A stretch of DNA of 64,000 nucleotides from positions 124,001 to 188,000 of the forward strand of contig VAYS01000002.1 in assembly GCA_005883215.1 (NCBI GenBank). The letters are read 5' to 3'. The notes below the pieces were generated by a model. That model did no database searches. It worked only from the letters and a program-made list of their open reading frames with translations, and was not told the DNA's origin. Numbering within the stretch: position 1 is the first letter of the stretch; each line of letters begins with the position of its first letter. This DNA is from Actinomycetota bacterium. Its GTDB lineage: Bacteria > Actinomycetota > Thermoleophilia > Solirubrobacterales > Solirubrobacteraceae. Made by a program: the position numbers and the translations under genes. Positions 41,792 through 50,197 of this stretch are shown here, one piece after another.

Positions 41792-42979
41792 TCAGTGTGC
41801 GCGAGCCTGCTTGCGAGCCGTGTGGCGGGAGATCGGTCGCCGACCCCAATCGGCGCGCAGGGCAAAGTCGACCAGGCGATTGAAATAGTCGGCCAGCGGG
41901 GCGGGTCGAATGCCCTGCTGTGCGAGCGTCGAGCGGGTGGCGCGATCTTCGAACCAGGTGTCGATCTCGAAGTACGGGAAGTACACCTCGCTGCGCCTCA
42001 GCGTCCGGCGGCGCCGTGCCGCGCCCGTCCGCACGGTGACCGGATGCACGAGCCGTCGATAGAGGCTCGGCGGCACAGTCACCGGCGGCCGGCGCTCAAA
42101 GCGCTCGGCGGCGAGGTCGATCAGCTCCCCGACGGTAGCCGCGTCGTCGCTCGCCGTCAGGTGGTAGGTGCGCCCGTCGCCCGGCCGGCGGTGGGCGAGG
42201 GCGAAGATGGCGTCGGCCACGTAGTCCACCGAGACCACATCCACCGGCGCCGTCCGCCGCGCGGGGACGGCGGCGTAAGCGCCGCGCGCAAACGCGCGAA
42301 GCGGTCCGTAGAGGACATTGAAGGTTTGCGTCCATCCGCTGCGGCGATCGCCGACGATGATGCTCGGACGAAAGATGCTGATCGGCAACTCGCCGAGACG
42401 CTCCCGGACCAGCCGCTCGGCTTCGAACTTCGAGCATTCGTAGGCGTTGCGAAACGTCTGCCCAACATCGAAATCCCCCTCGTCGAAGCTTCCGGCGTGC
42501 TCGCCCGCCACGTACGCGGTCGAGATGTATGAGAACGAGCGCAGCCACCCCCGCCGCGCACCGAGCGCCGCCAGCTCGAGCATGCGCCGCGTGCCCTCGA
42601 CGTTGATCGAGCGCGACTCGGGGAGGCCAAGCTCGAACGACACCGATGCCGCGCCGTGGATGATGTCGGTCACCTCGTCGGCGAGCCAGTCGAGCGACCC
42701 CAGGCCCAGCGCCGGGTGGGTCACGTCGCCGGGCACGGCAACGATCCGGTCCTCGTAGGCGCACGGGTCGCCAACGAGCGAGGCCACCGTCGCGCGCAGC
42801 CGCTCCCTGGCGTGGCGCTCGTCGCCGGCCCTGACGAGCGCGTAGACCGTCCGGCGCGTGCGCTCGAGAAACCTCGCGAGCAGCTCCATCCCCACGAAGC
42901 CCGTCGCTCCCGTGAGCAAGACCCCCTCCTCCCCACCAAACACCGAGCGGTCCCTAGTCCCCACCGCCTGATCCTGCAT
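41792..42979 (-). CDS. NAD(P)-dependent reductase of the extended SDR / thioester reductase type
   Basis: 395 aa from ATG 42979, which has GAGGAGGAAGG upstream. The cofactor loop LLTGATGFVGMEL is near residues 21-33, YISTAYVAG near 180, and the active-site pair is YECSKFEAE. The fold and DVTHPALGLGSLDWLADEVTDIIHGAA segment match the male-sterility/acyl-CoA or thioester reductases that reduce fatty acyl thioesters. It is not fused to an adenylation domain, so the substrate is unknown. It is divergent from a cupin gene. Confidence 0.85.
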   Translation of the reverse strand: MQDQAVGTRDRSVFGGEEGVLLTGATGFVGMELLARFLERTRRTVYALVRAGDERHARERLRATVASLVGDPCAYEDRIVAVPGDVTHPALGLGSLDWLADEVTDIIHGAASVSFELGLPESRSINVEGTRRMLELAALGARRGWLRSFSYISTAYVAGEHAGSFDEGDFDVGQTFRNAYECSKFEAERLVRERLGELPISIFRPSIIVGDRRSGWTQTFNVLYGPLRAFARGAYAAVPARRTAPVDVVSVDYVADAIFALAHRRPGDGRTYHLTASDDAATVGELIDLAAERFERRPPVTVPPSLYRRLVHPVTVRTGAARRRRTLRRSEVYFPYFEIDTWFEDRATRSTLAQQGIRPAPLADYFNRLVDFALRADWGRRPISRHTARKQARAH

Positions 42980-43214
42980 GCCTTCCTCCTCTCGCCAAAA
43001 AAGGCATCGTGGATCGTCGCGAGCGGCCTCCTGTTGACATCCCCCGGGTCTGGGCCGCCGAAACGCGTCGACGGCGATACTTAGCCTGGGTTTAGGGGTG
43101 GGCCCGGGGCGCTCCCCGGCCGGGCGCTTCGAGCACCCGCCCGCGCCGCCCCGCCGCTTGAGCCCGGCCATACTTGGCGACCTATCGCCGTCGAGAAAGG
43201 TTGGAGGTCTCTCC

Positions 43215-43604
43215 CTGTCCGCCCCATACACCATCAAGCAGCTCCCCCAGGTCGAGGACTCTGCGGTTCGGTTCGGGATGTCCGAGGTCCAGGAGGCGCG
43301 CTTCGCCTACCAAGCCCTCGAATGCGAGGACACGGGGTTCAGCTATCACCGAGTCAAGCCCGGCCGGCGCCAGGCCTTTGCCCATAAGCACGACCAGGCT
43401 GAGGAGGTCTACGTCGTCCTCGCCGGCGCCGGGCGAGTAAAGCTCGACGACGACATCGTGAGCGTCGAAGAGCTCGACGCCCTACGTGTAGCGCCGGGGG
43501 TGATTCGTCAGTTCGAAGCGGGTCCGGACGGGATGGAGCTGCTCGCCTTCGGGGCACGCCACGCGGGCGATGGCGAGATCATCCCGGACTGGTGGTCGGA
43601 ATGA
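43215..43604 (+). CDS. Cupin-domain protein
   Basis: About 129 aa. The cupin core is HKHDQAEEVYVVLAGAGRVKLDD with the metal-binding His/Glu, then LRVAPGVIRQFEAG. No ATG, GTG or TTG stands near the good ribosome site GGAGG (43203-43207); a CTG at 43215 fits the spacing and gives a natural N-terminus (SAPYTIKQLP). GTG 43098 and ATG 43279 are the conventional alternatives. Function unknown. Confidence 0.72.
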   Translation: MSAPYTIKQLPQVEDSAVRFGMSEVQEARFAYQALECEDTGFSYHRVKPGRRQAFAHKHDQAEEVYVVLAGAGRVKLDDDIVSVEELDALRVAPGVIRQFEAGPDGMELLAFGARHAGDGEIIPDWWSE

Positions 43605-43706
43605 TGGACAAGGCCAGCGCTGGATGCGAGCTGGACCCGACGCTTATGCTCGGCCCGGACGCTCCGCCAGACGAGCTGAGTACCCACCCCGCCGGGGGTG
43701 CCAGCC

Positions 43707-43741
43707 AAACCCAAACTCAAACTCAAACTCAAACTCAAAAA
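43707..43741 (+). repeat. Hexamer repeat (AAACTC)n before an oxidoreductase gene
   Basis: AAACCC followed by four AAACTC units and AAAAA, ending just before the ribosome site AGGGG of the gene at 43752. If translation starts at GTG 43698 instead, the repeat encodes alternating Lys-Leu (KPKLKLKLKLKK). It is the only simple A/C-rich repeat in this GC-rich window. Confidence 0.8.
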
Positions 43742-43751
43742 GGGGATCGCC

Positions 43752-44756
43752 ATGGACACCGTCAACCGCCAGTTCCGGCTCGCCGCCCGACCGGTCGGAC
43801 TTCCCCAGCCGAGCGATTGGAACCTCACCCAGGAGCCGGTGCCGGACCCCGGTGAGGGCGAGGTAGTCGTCAAGAACCAGTTCATCTCCCTGGATCCGGC
43901 GATGCGTGGGTGGATGAACGAAGGCAGGTCCTACATCGCGCCGGTCCAGATCGGCGAGGTGATGCGCGCGCTGGGCGCCGGCGAGGTCGTCGCATCCAAC
44001 AATGCGGACCTCGCTCGCGGCGACGCGGTCACCGGTCTGCTCGGCGTCCAGGAATACACCGTCACTCACGGCAACGCCGTCACCAAGGTCGATACCGAGC
44101 TCGCGCCCCTGCCGGTGTACCTCGGCACCCTCGGCATGCCTGGCATGACCGCCTACTTCGGGCTGCTGGACATCGGGCAGCCGAAGAACGGCGAGATGGT
44201 AGTGGTCTCGGGCGCCGCCGGCGCGGTGGGCGGAATGGTGGGCCAGCTCGCCAAGCTCAAGGGCGCCCACGCGGTAGGCATCGCCGGCGGATCAGAGAAG
44301 TGTCGTCATATCGTCGACGAGCTGGGCTTCGACGCGGCCATCGACTACAAGGCCGAGCAAGTCGAGGCGGCGCTGGGCGAGCACTGTCCCCAGGGCATCG
44401 ATGTCTACTTCGACAACGTCGGCGGTGACATCCTCGACGCGGCCCTGGCGCACCTGGCCCGCCACGGCCGAGTCGTGATCTGCGGCGCGATCTCGCAGTA
44501 CAACGCCACGGACGCCATGACGGGCCCGTCGAACTACCTCTCGCTGCTGGTCAACCACGCGACGATGACCGGGTTCGTGGTCAGCGACTACGGGGACCGC
44601 TACGCCGAAGGAGCTCGCGAGATGGCGGAATGGCTGGCGGCCGGCAAGATCAAATCGCGCGAGGACGTCGCCGAGGGACTGGAGAGCTTTCCCGACACGC
44701 TTCTGCGCCTGTTCAAGGGCCAGAACACCGGCAAGCTCGTCCTCAAGGTCGCCTAG
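43752..44756 (+). CDS. NADP-dependent MDR oxidoreductase (CurA/prostaglandin-reductase type)
   Basis: 334 aa zinc-independent medium-chain dehydrogenase/reductase. The N-terminal GroES-like part has FISLDPAMRGWMN; the nucleotide domain has VVSGAAGAVGGMVGQLAK, GIAGGSEKC and YFDNVGG. This is the family of CurA and leukotriene/prostaglandin reductases, which reduce the C=C bond of enones. ATG 43752 with AGGGG is chosen. The gene is convergent with the DCC protein gene and overlaps it by 14 nt. Confidence 0.92.
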   Translation: MDTVNRQFRLAARPVGLPQPSDWNLTQEPVPDPGEGEVVVKNQFISLDPAMRGWMNEGRSYIAPVQIGEVMRALGAGEVVASNNADLARGDAVTGLLGVQEYTVTHGNAVTKVDTELAPLPVYLGTLGMPGMTAYFGLLDIGQPKNGEMVVVSGAAGAVGGMVGQLAKLKGAHAVGIAGGSEKCRHIVDELGFDAAIDYKAEQVEAALGEHCPQGIDVYFDNVGGDILDAALAHLARHGRVVICGAISQYNATDAMTGPSNYLSLLVNHATMTGFVVSDYGDRYAEGAREMAEWLAAGKIKSREDVAEGLESFPDTLLRLFKGQNTGKLVLKVA

Positions 44757-45141
44757 GACGGTTGGACCGAGCCCGGATCTGGCGCCCGCCCCACCGCTTG
44801 GCAGCCATGGGGATGGCGCGTCCGAGAACGCCGCGGTGCCGGGCTACCGCCGCGTAGGCGAGCTCGGCGAGTGCGGGACGCCGGCGCAGCAGTGCACCGG
44901 CGAGGGACAGGCCCGGGATGGCCTCGAGAACCTGGGCCAGGGCGCGTCCGGCCGAGGTCCGCCGCCCCCCCTTAGCGACGACATGGAGGCTGGCCATGCG
45001 AGCGGCCGGGGGCAGATCCCAGAGCAGATCGGCGCCCTCCTGGCTCTGGAGCGCAACCGGCTGAAGCCGCGCGCGACGGTCGAGCGTCAGCAGCGCCCCC
45101 ATCATCGTCACGCACAGGGCGCACTCGGCGTCATAGAGCAC
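44743..45141 (-). CDS. DCC-family (DUF393) thiol-disulfide oxidoreductase-like protein
   Basis: 132 aa. The DUF393 signature DAECALC (DxxCxxC) follows the start immediately, then LTLDRRARLQPVALQS and a helical C-terminus. Members are proposed redox proteins. GTG 45141 is the only usable start before the motif and leaves an unusually short N-terminus; the frame is open further upstream without a start, so an unconventional start is possible. Confidence 0.7.
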   Translation of the reverse strand: MLYDAECALCVTMMGALLTLDRRARLQPVALQSQEGADLLWDLPPAARMASLHVVAKGGRRTSAGRALAQVLEAIPGLSLAGALLRRRPALAELAYAAVARHRGVLGRAIPMAAKRWGGRQIRARSNRPRRP

Positions 45142-45220
45142 GGTTAGCCAGCGTCGGGCCGTGGCGAGCTCTGAGCCGCTCGCCGGCGCCGGCGAGCGGC
45201 TGCGCCGTGGCGTTTGCCGA

Positions 45221-45637
45221 TCAGCCGAAGATGTCGTCGACCAGCCCCTCCCCCATGCCGATCCCGGCGCCCATGCCCAGGCCGGTGGCCATCGACTGCC
45301 CAAAGCCGCCGTGGAGGAAGCCGCCGAACATCCCGCCCGGCTGCGGAGCCTGCTGGATCTGCTGGGGCGGTGGAGGGGCCGTGGCCATCTGGTTGGCCTG
45401 GTTGGCCACGAAGCCGTGGATCGCCTGCAGCAGCGCGTTGATCTGCACCTGCTCGTCCTTGATGTCCAGGGCGACCTGCTTGAGGTCCAGGAGCCAGTCC
45501 TTGGCCTCGGCGTTGCCCGCCTGCTGGGCAGCCTGGAGCTTTTGCGCCAAGGTCTGCACGGACTGGGCGACGTCCTGGAATTCCTGCTGGAGCTGCTGAT
45601 ATTCCTGATCGATGGTCTGCGTATCCATGGCCGGCAT
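45221..45637 (-). CDS. Gln-rich coiled-coil protein with Gly/Met-rich tail
   Basis: 138 aa. Residues 8-80 form a coiled coil rich in Gln (EYQQLQQEFQDVAQSVQTLAQ). A Pro/Gln linker follows, and the last 40 residues are Gly/Met/Phe-rich (GGMFGGFLHGGFG), ending DDIFG. Not a named family that I recognise. It lies 12 nt downstream of the SDR gene on the same strand and may be co-transcribed. ATG 45628 is an alternative start. Confidence 0.65.
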   Translation of the reverse strand: MPAMDTQTIDQEYQQLQQEFQDVAQSVQTLAQKLQAAQQAGNAEAKDWLLDLKQVALDIKDEQVQINALLQAIHGFVANQANQMATAPPPPQQIQQAPQPGGMFGGFLHGGFGQSMATGLGMGAGIGMGEGLVDDIFG

Positions 45638-45649
45638 GGTGGCATGGAT

Positions 45650-46390
45650 TCAGCGCGGGTGGATTCCGCCATCCACGCTGATCACCTGGTTGGTGACGTA
45701 GCCGTTGCGCAGCACCGCCATCGCCAGGTCGGCCACTTCCCCAGGCCGGCCCAGTCGCCCCACCGGGACGCGCTCTGAGAGCGCACCGGGATCTCCGGGC
45801 AGCATCCCCGTCTGCTCGATCAGAGCGGGGGCGATCGCGTTGACGGTCACGCCGTCGGCGGCGACGCGGGCGGCCAGGAAATGTGCCAGGCCGTGCAGGC
45901 CGGCCTTCGACGAGGCGTAGTGAGGGCCCACGATCCCGCCCGTCAGTCCGGCCACCGACGAGGTGAAGAGTATCCGCCCGAATCGGCGCTCGCGCATGCC
46001 GGGGAGGCTGCGGCGGGCTAGCAGGTAGGGCGCACGAAGGTTCACGGCCAGCGTTTCATCGAACGCCGCCGCGTCCACGTCCTCCCAGGACGCCGGCCGG
46101 CTGAGCCCGGCGTTGGCGGCAAGCACGTCCACCGGCCCGAGCTCGCGCTCGACGCTGCCCACCAGCTGCTCGGCGGTGTCGGCCGCGCGCAGGTCGGCAC
46201 CGATGGCGGTGGCGCGACCACCGCTGCCGGCGATGTCGGCGACGACGTCCTCGGCCGCCCCGCGGTTGGCGGCGTAATGAACCGCCACGGCGGCGCCCGC
46301 CGCGGCGAGCCGGCGGCTCAGCTCAGCGCCGATCCCGCCGCTGCCGCCGGTGATCAGCGCGACCCGGCCCGCGAACTCCCGCTCGGTCAT
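45650..46390 (-). CDS. SDR-family oxidoreductase (FabG-like)
   Basis: 246 aa classical SDR: TGGSGGIG cofactor loop near residues 13-20, NAGLS near 90, catalytic Ser in FTSSVAG and YASSK near 153-157, and the C-terminal VISVDGG typical of FabG-like reductases. ATG 46390 lies 9 nt after TAGCCT (46400-46405), a leaderless start; GTG 46399 is an in-frame alternative. Substrate unknown. Confidence 0.9.
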   Translation of the reverse strand: MTEREFAGRVALITGGSGGIGAELSRRLAAAGAAVAVHYAANRGAAEDVVADIAGSGGRATAIGADLRAADTAEQLVGSVERELGPVDVLAANAGLSRPASWEDVDAAAFDETLAVNLRAPYLLARRSLPGMRERRFGRILFTSSVAGLTGGIVGPHYASSKAGLHGLAHFLAARVAADGVTVNAIAPALIEQTGMLPGDPGALSERVPVGRLGRPGEVADLAMAVLRNGYVTNQVISVDGGIHPR

Positions 46391-46452
46391 CGAGCCCACA
46401 GGCTAGTGGGCCGAGCTCGGCCCGGCCGTGCCCGATGGGGGCGGCGGTTTGG

Positions 46453-46839
46453 CTAGGACCAGAACTCGTCGCTGTAGGCCGGCTTGGCGTCCACCATCCA
46501 GAGCTCGGCAATCTGGTCGTCGAGGACCCGGGCCAGGAAGGCGGCGAAGTTGTGCAGGGTCCTACCCCGCCGCTCGGCCTGGATCTCGATCATCGTCATC
46601 ACGCGCTCGTCGTCGATCACCACGACCTGAGTGATTGCCGTCTTCAGCCGCGCCCCGGCCGGGTCGGGCAACCGCGCCATGAACCCCTCGTGCCCGTGCA
46701 CCCGATCGACCCCGCCCTCGGCGTTGGTGATGTAGCTCACCGCGTCCTCGGCCAACAGCGATCTCATGGTCTCGAGATCGCCTTCGCCGTAGGCGCCGAA
46801 GAATCCCCTGGCCAGGCGGTCCAGGTCGCCGCCGGGCAT
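46453..46839 (-). CDS. NTF2-like (SnoaL-type) small protein
   Basis: 128 aa with the NTF2 cone fold pattern: ARGFFGAYGEGDLETMRSLLAEDAVSYI, HGHEGFMARL, then beta strands VVVIDDERVMTMIEIQAERRGR. Members are small binding proteins or enzymes. It follows the R2lox gene by 19 nt on the same strand and is probably expressed with it. Confidence 0.82.
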   Translation of the reverse strand: MPGGDLDRLARGFFGAYGEGDLETMRSLLAEDAVSYITNAEGGVDRVHGHEGFMARLPDPAGARLKTAITQVVVIDDERVMTMIEIQAERRGRTLHNFAAFLARVLDDQIAELWMVDAKPAYSDEFWS

Positions 46840-46858
46840 CGCCAGGTCGCGGGGGCGC

Positions 46859-47761
46859 CTAGGCCGCGACCGCGGGCAGGCCCAGGCCGATCACCTTCAG
46901 CCGCCGCGACAGGGCGGTGTAGGCGAACTCGTTCTGCTCCTGGGACGTGTAGCCCATGTAGGTGAAGTCCTCGCCCAGGGTGTAGCCGGGGGGTACCAGC
47001 ACGCCGGCGGCGGCCGGGAGCGTCTCGGCGAGCTTGTCCTGGGCGCGCCGGGCGAGCCCGGGGTCCTTGCACTTCTGCTGGAGGTACCAGGTGCCGTAGG
47101 CCACGTGCCGATGCTCGTCGCGGGCGATTTTCCTGAAGCCTTCGAGGTGGCCGGGCAGGATCCCATTCTTTTCCATGTAGTCGGTCTGGAAGTACTGCCC
47201 GGTCAGGGCGAGCATTCCCTCGATGACCATGTGGTAGGTGACGATGTAGTCGACCTTGGCCTCGAGGTCGCGCGGGTTCTCGATCAGGGTTTGGTTGACC
47301 TCTACCAGGTGCTCGTCGAACAGCACTCGGTAGGCGTCATTGAGGTCTGTGCGGGCGGCATCCAAACGCTGCTCGTAGGTCCCGTCGTACTGGAGAACCT
47401 GCTCGTAGAGGTTGTTGAAGTGCTGGGCGTGGCGCGCCTCGTCGACCTGCTGGGTGCACAGGAACGCCTCCTCGTGCTGGCTGTCATACGCCATCACCAG
47501 TCCGCTGAACTGGGTGGCCACCCGCTCCTCGCCCACGAAGAACGCCGACAGGCCGTACATCATCTCCTGGCGCTGCTCCTCGCTCATTTCCTCCCAGTCG
47601 CGCCGGTCCTGGCTGAAGTCGATCACGCCCGACTGCCACTGCTGGCGCTCCCAGAGCCGATAGAGCTCCTGGGGATCCATGAGCGTCACCGAGCCCAGCT
47701 TGGACTCGTCGGTGATGGTCGCGACGTCGCCTTGCTGGGTCAGGTCGAGAAGAGACGGCAC
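46859..47761 (-). CDS. R2-like ligand-binding oxidase (R2lox)
   Basis: 300 aa ferritin-like four-helix protein. Metal ligands are placed as Glu78, Glu108, His111, Glu181, Glu216 and His219. Val81 (Glu78+3) and Tyr176 (Glu181-5) stand exactly where the Val-Tyr ether cross-link forms in mycobacterial R2lox, as I recall that structure, so this is R2lox rather than a class I ribonucleotide reductase subunit. R2lox holds a Mn/Fe cofactor and a fatty-acid ligand; its substrate is unknown. GTG 47761 follows GGAGG. The NTF2-like gene follows. Confidence 0.85.
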   Translation of the reverse strand: MPSLLDLTQQGDVATITDESKLGSVTLMDPQELYRLWERQQWQSGVIDFSQDRRDWEEMSEEQRQEMMYGLSAFFVGEERVATQFSGLVMAYDSQHEEAFLCTQQVDEARHAQHFNNLYEQVLQYDGTYEQRLDAARTDLNDAYRVLFDEHLVEVNQTLIENPRDLEAKVDYIVTYHMVIEGMLALTGQYFQTDYMEKNGILPGHLEGFRKIARDEHRHVAYGTWYLQQKCKDPGLARRAQDKLAETLPAAAGVLVPPGYTLGEDFTYMGYTSQEQNEFAYTALSRRLKVIGLGLPAVAA

Positions 47762-47964
47762 GTGATCCTCCAGAGGTCAGGGGTGGGGCTGGGCTATGCC
47801 CCGGGCGGTCCCATTCTCGCAGCTTTCGACACGCTGTCAGCCCGAGTTGGCGGGCCCCGGCGAGGGATCGGTCGGCCCCTCCCCCGCCGCCGGTCAGCGC
47901 CTGGAAGACTTTCGCCGATGCGCCAGCGCGGCCCGCTCCTGGCCCGACTCGCCGGGCTTTCGGG

Positions 47965-48912
47965 GTGAGCCGGACCGCTCGACGCCCCAAGGCGGGGGTG
48001 GCGATTCTCGGCGTCCGCATCGAGGCCCACGTGCTGTGGCTGGTCAAGTGGCACTACCTGCGCCTGGTCCAGCGCCTCCGCGAGGCGCTCCTGGCGCCGG
48101 CCGACATCGTCGTTTGGGGGCTGACGCGAAAGCTCTCCGTCGAGACCCGGCGGAGCTGGCAGAGACGGGGCCACCTGAGCCTCTTGGACCCGCTCCTCTC
48201 GCGCGGGCACCTGCGTATCCCCTTCGGACTGGCCGAGGGGATGTTGCTCTCCACCGCGCACCTGGACCTGGGCGGCGCCCAGACCTACGCCATGGTGCGC
48301 GGCGTGCACGAGCCGACGGTCCAGGAAGCCCTTCGTCGCACGCTGAGGTCCGGCGACGTCTTCTATGACATCGGAGCCAACATCGGCATCACGGGCCTGG
48401 CCGCGGCGCGGCTGGTCGGCCGCGGCGGACACGTGGTGAGCGTCGAGCCCGAGGCGGCCAACGTGCGCGCGCTCCACGCCCACATGCGCCTGAACCAGCT
48501 GTGTGGCTGGCTGGTCATCGAGGCGGCCGCCACTTCGAGGTCGGCGCCCGTCGAGGTCATCGGCGTCGAGGACAGCCTATGGACCCGGCTGGCCTCGGTG
48601 GGCGAGCATCCGCACGAGCGCCGGCGCATGATCGTGCGCGGAGTCGCCCTGGATGATCTGGTCGCCTCCGGTGAAGCCCCGCCGCCCCAGGTGATCAAGA
48701 TAGACGTCGAAGGAGCCGAGCTCGACGTGCTCGAGGGCATGGGCACGATCCTGGCCGTCCACCGCCCAGCGCTCGTCGTCGAGATGCACGGAAAGAACCA
48801 GGCCGTGTGCGAGCTGCTGGCCCAGGCGGGTTACCGGATCACCAACCTCGATGGCCCGCAAGCACCGAGCCAGGCCGGCGAGCAGGTCCACGTCTTGGCC
48901 GAGCCCGCCTAG
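47965..48912 (+). CDS. FkbM-family methyltransferase
   Basis: 315 aa. The first 110 residues are a helical and beta extension. The FkbM domain has VFYDIGANIGITGLAAARLVG (SAM motif I, about 131-151), SVEPEAANVRALHAHMRLN, and VIKIDVEGAELDVLEGM. These enzymes O-methylate sugars, polyketides or glycolipids. GTG 47965 is chosen as the first start. No sugar or polyketide genes are adjacent, so the substrate is open. Confidence 0.87.
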   Translation: MSRTARRPKAGVAILGVRIEAHVLWLVKWHYLRLVQRLREALLAPADIVVWGLTRKLSVETRRSWQRRGHLSLLDPLLSRGHLRIPFGLAEGMLLSTAHLDLGGAQTYAMVRGVHEPTVQEALRRTLRSGDVFYDIGANIGITGLAAARLVGRGGHVVSVEPEAANVRALHAHMRLNQLCGWLVIEAAATSRSAPVEVIGVEDSLWTRLASVGEHPHERRRMIVRGVALDDLVASGEAPPPQVIKIDVEGAELDVLEGMGTILAVHRPALVVEMHGKNQAVCELLAQAGYRITNLDGPQAPSQAGEQVHVLAEPA

Positions 48913-48950
48913 CGCCCGCGGCCAGCCGGGACCAGGCGGACCTAGCGCCG

Positions 48951-50063
48951 TCAGCGAGAGCCCAGCGACAGCCGGACCACGGTCCCCCCGGCCCCCGTGC
49001 GGAGCTGCACGAGGTCACACACCTCGTTGGCCAGCCACACCCCGCGACCGCCGAGCTGCTCCGGCGAAGGCCGGCTACGTCCCACCAGCGGGTCGCCGAT
49101 GCGTCCGCGGTCCCGTATCTCGCAGACGAGTCGCGGGCCGCGTCGCCAGACGAGCAGGTCACCTCGCCCGCCGCCGTGCAGGATGCTGTTGGAAGCGATC
49201 TCGCTTACCGCGAGCACCAGGTCGTTGGCGCGCTCAGACGGGATGCCCATTCCCCGAGCGCCACCGGAGATCAGCCGCCGGATCATCCCCACGTCGTGGG
49301 GACCGAAGCCCACCCGCCAGGCGTCGGCCGGCGGCGGCGCCAGCTCGCCGTCGAACCGCGCGAGCGCACCGAGCGGGTCCAGGTAGGACGCGCTCTCGCG
49401 CGGCGCCCCGTTCTCCCAGATGATGGGATGCGTGGCGCACGCGCGGCGCACGGCGCGGCGGTCCAGTGACGCTACGTCGTAGGGGCAGAGCAGACGAAAC
49501 CGTGGCGCGTCGCGAAACGCCAGATTGAGCAGGGCTTCGTGGCGGGCGCACTCGAGGAGCTCCTCGTCGCTGCGCTCGGCCCAGGCGGGCTCGCCGACCC
49601 CCCGCACCGGCAAATCCCCATCGCCGTGCTGGGCGAGGAACGCGCGCCATTCCGAGATGATGCGCGCCGGATTGCGCCCGATCCGGGCCATGTCGAGCAG
49701 GAGGATGCGGGCGGTGTCGGGTCCTAGCTCCGCTTCGATCCAGGCGAGACGCTCGCCCGGCGCGGCCACCAGGACGGGCTCGCCGGCGTCGAGGCCCTCG
49801 CGGATGAAGGGCAGGGTGCCGGTGAGGAAGCCCTCGCGGCCCGTGTAGAGCAAAGCCTCGTGAGAGAACGAGCCGCGGCGGATGCGAGGGGGGGACGTTG
49901 CCGTGGCGATGGTGATTTCTTTCGCTGACCGGGCCTCGTTTGCAGACCCAGCGAGCGGCCGTTGCTGCCAGCCCGGTACTGCCCGATTTCGGGGCGTGCT
50001 AATCGCCGCCGGGCGCCTCGCCGCGGTGACGTCTGAGCGCCGGACGTGCAACTCCCCGTGCAC
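48951..50063 (-). CDS. MEDS-domain anti-sigma regulatory kinase (RsbW-like)
   Basis: 370 aa. After about 60 poorly conserved residues there is a MEDS domain (FSHEALLYTGREGFLTGTLPFI, then VLVAAPGERLAWIEAEL), and a C-terminal HATPase_c domain of the anti-sigma type: LVLAVSEIASNSILHGGGRG (N box) and ENxxGGRGVWLANEVCDLVQ (G box). MEDS modules sense small ligands in stress regulators of Actinobacteria; the kinase half should phosphorylate an anti-anti-sigma factor. The start (GTG 50063) is uncertain because the N-terminal part has no usable internal start codon. Confidence 0.83.
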   Translation of the reverse strand: MHGELHVRRSDVTAARRPAAISTPRNRAVPGWQQRPLAGSANEARSAKEITIATATSPPRIRRGSFSHEALLYTGREGFLTGTLPFIREGLDAGEPVLVAAPGERLAWIEAELGPDTARILLLDMARIGRNPARIISEWRAFLAQHGDGDLPVRGVGEPAWAERSDEELLECARHEALLNLAFRDAPRFRLLCPYDVASLDRRAVRRACATHPIIWENGAPRESASYLDPLGALARFDGELAPPPADAWRVGFGPHDVGMIRRLISGGARGMGIPSERANDLVLAVSEIASNSILHGGGRGDLLVWRRGPRLVCEIRDRGRIGDPLVGRSRPSPEQLGGRGVWLANEVCDLVQLRTGAGGTVVRLSLGSR

Positions 50064-50197
50064 GGGCAGGAAGTTGCGGCCAGCGCGCGAGGCCGGCGTT
50101 ACCTTGCCCGCGCCCGGCCCCCCACGGTGGGCGGGTGGAAGTCCACCGTCGCACCGGACCGCCCCCCGACGCGGCGGGGGACCGGCGACCGCCCGTC

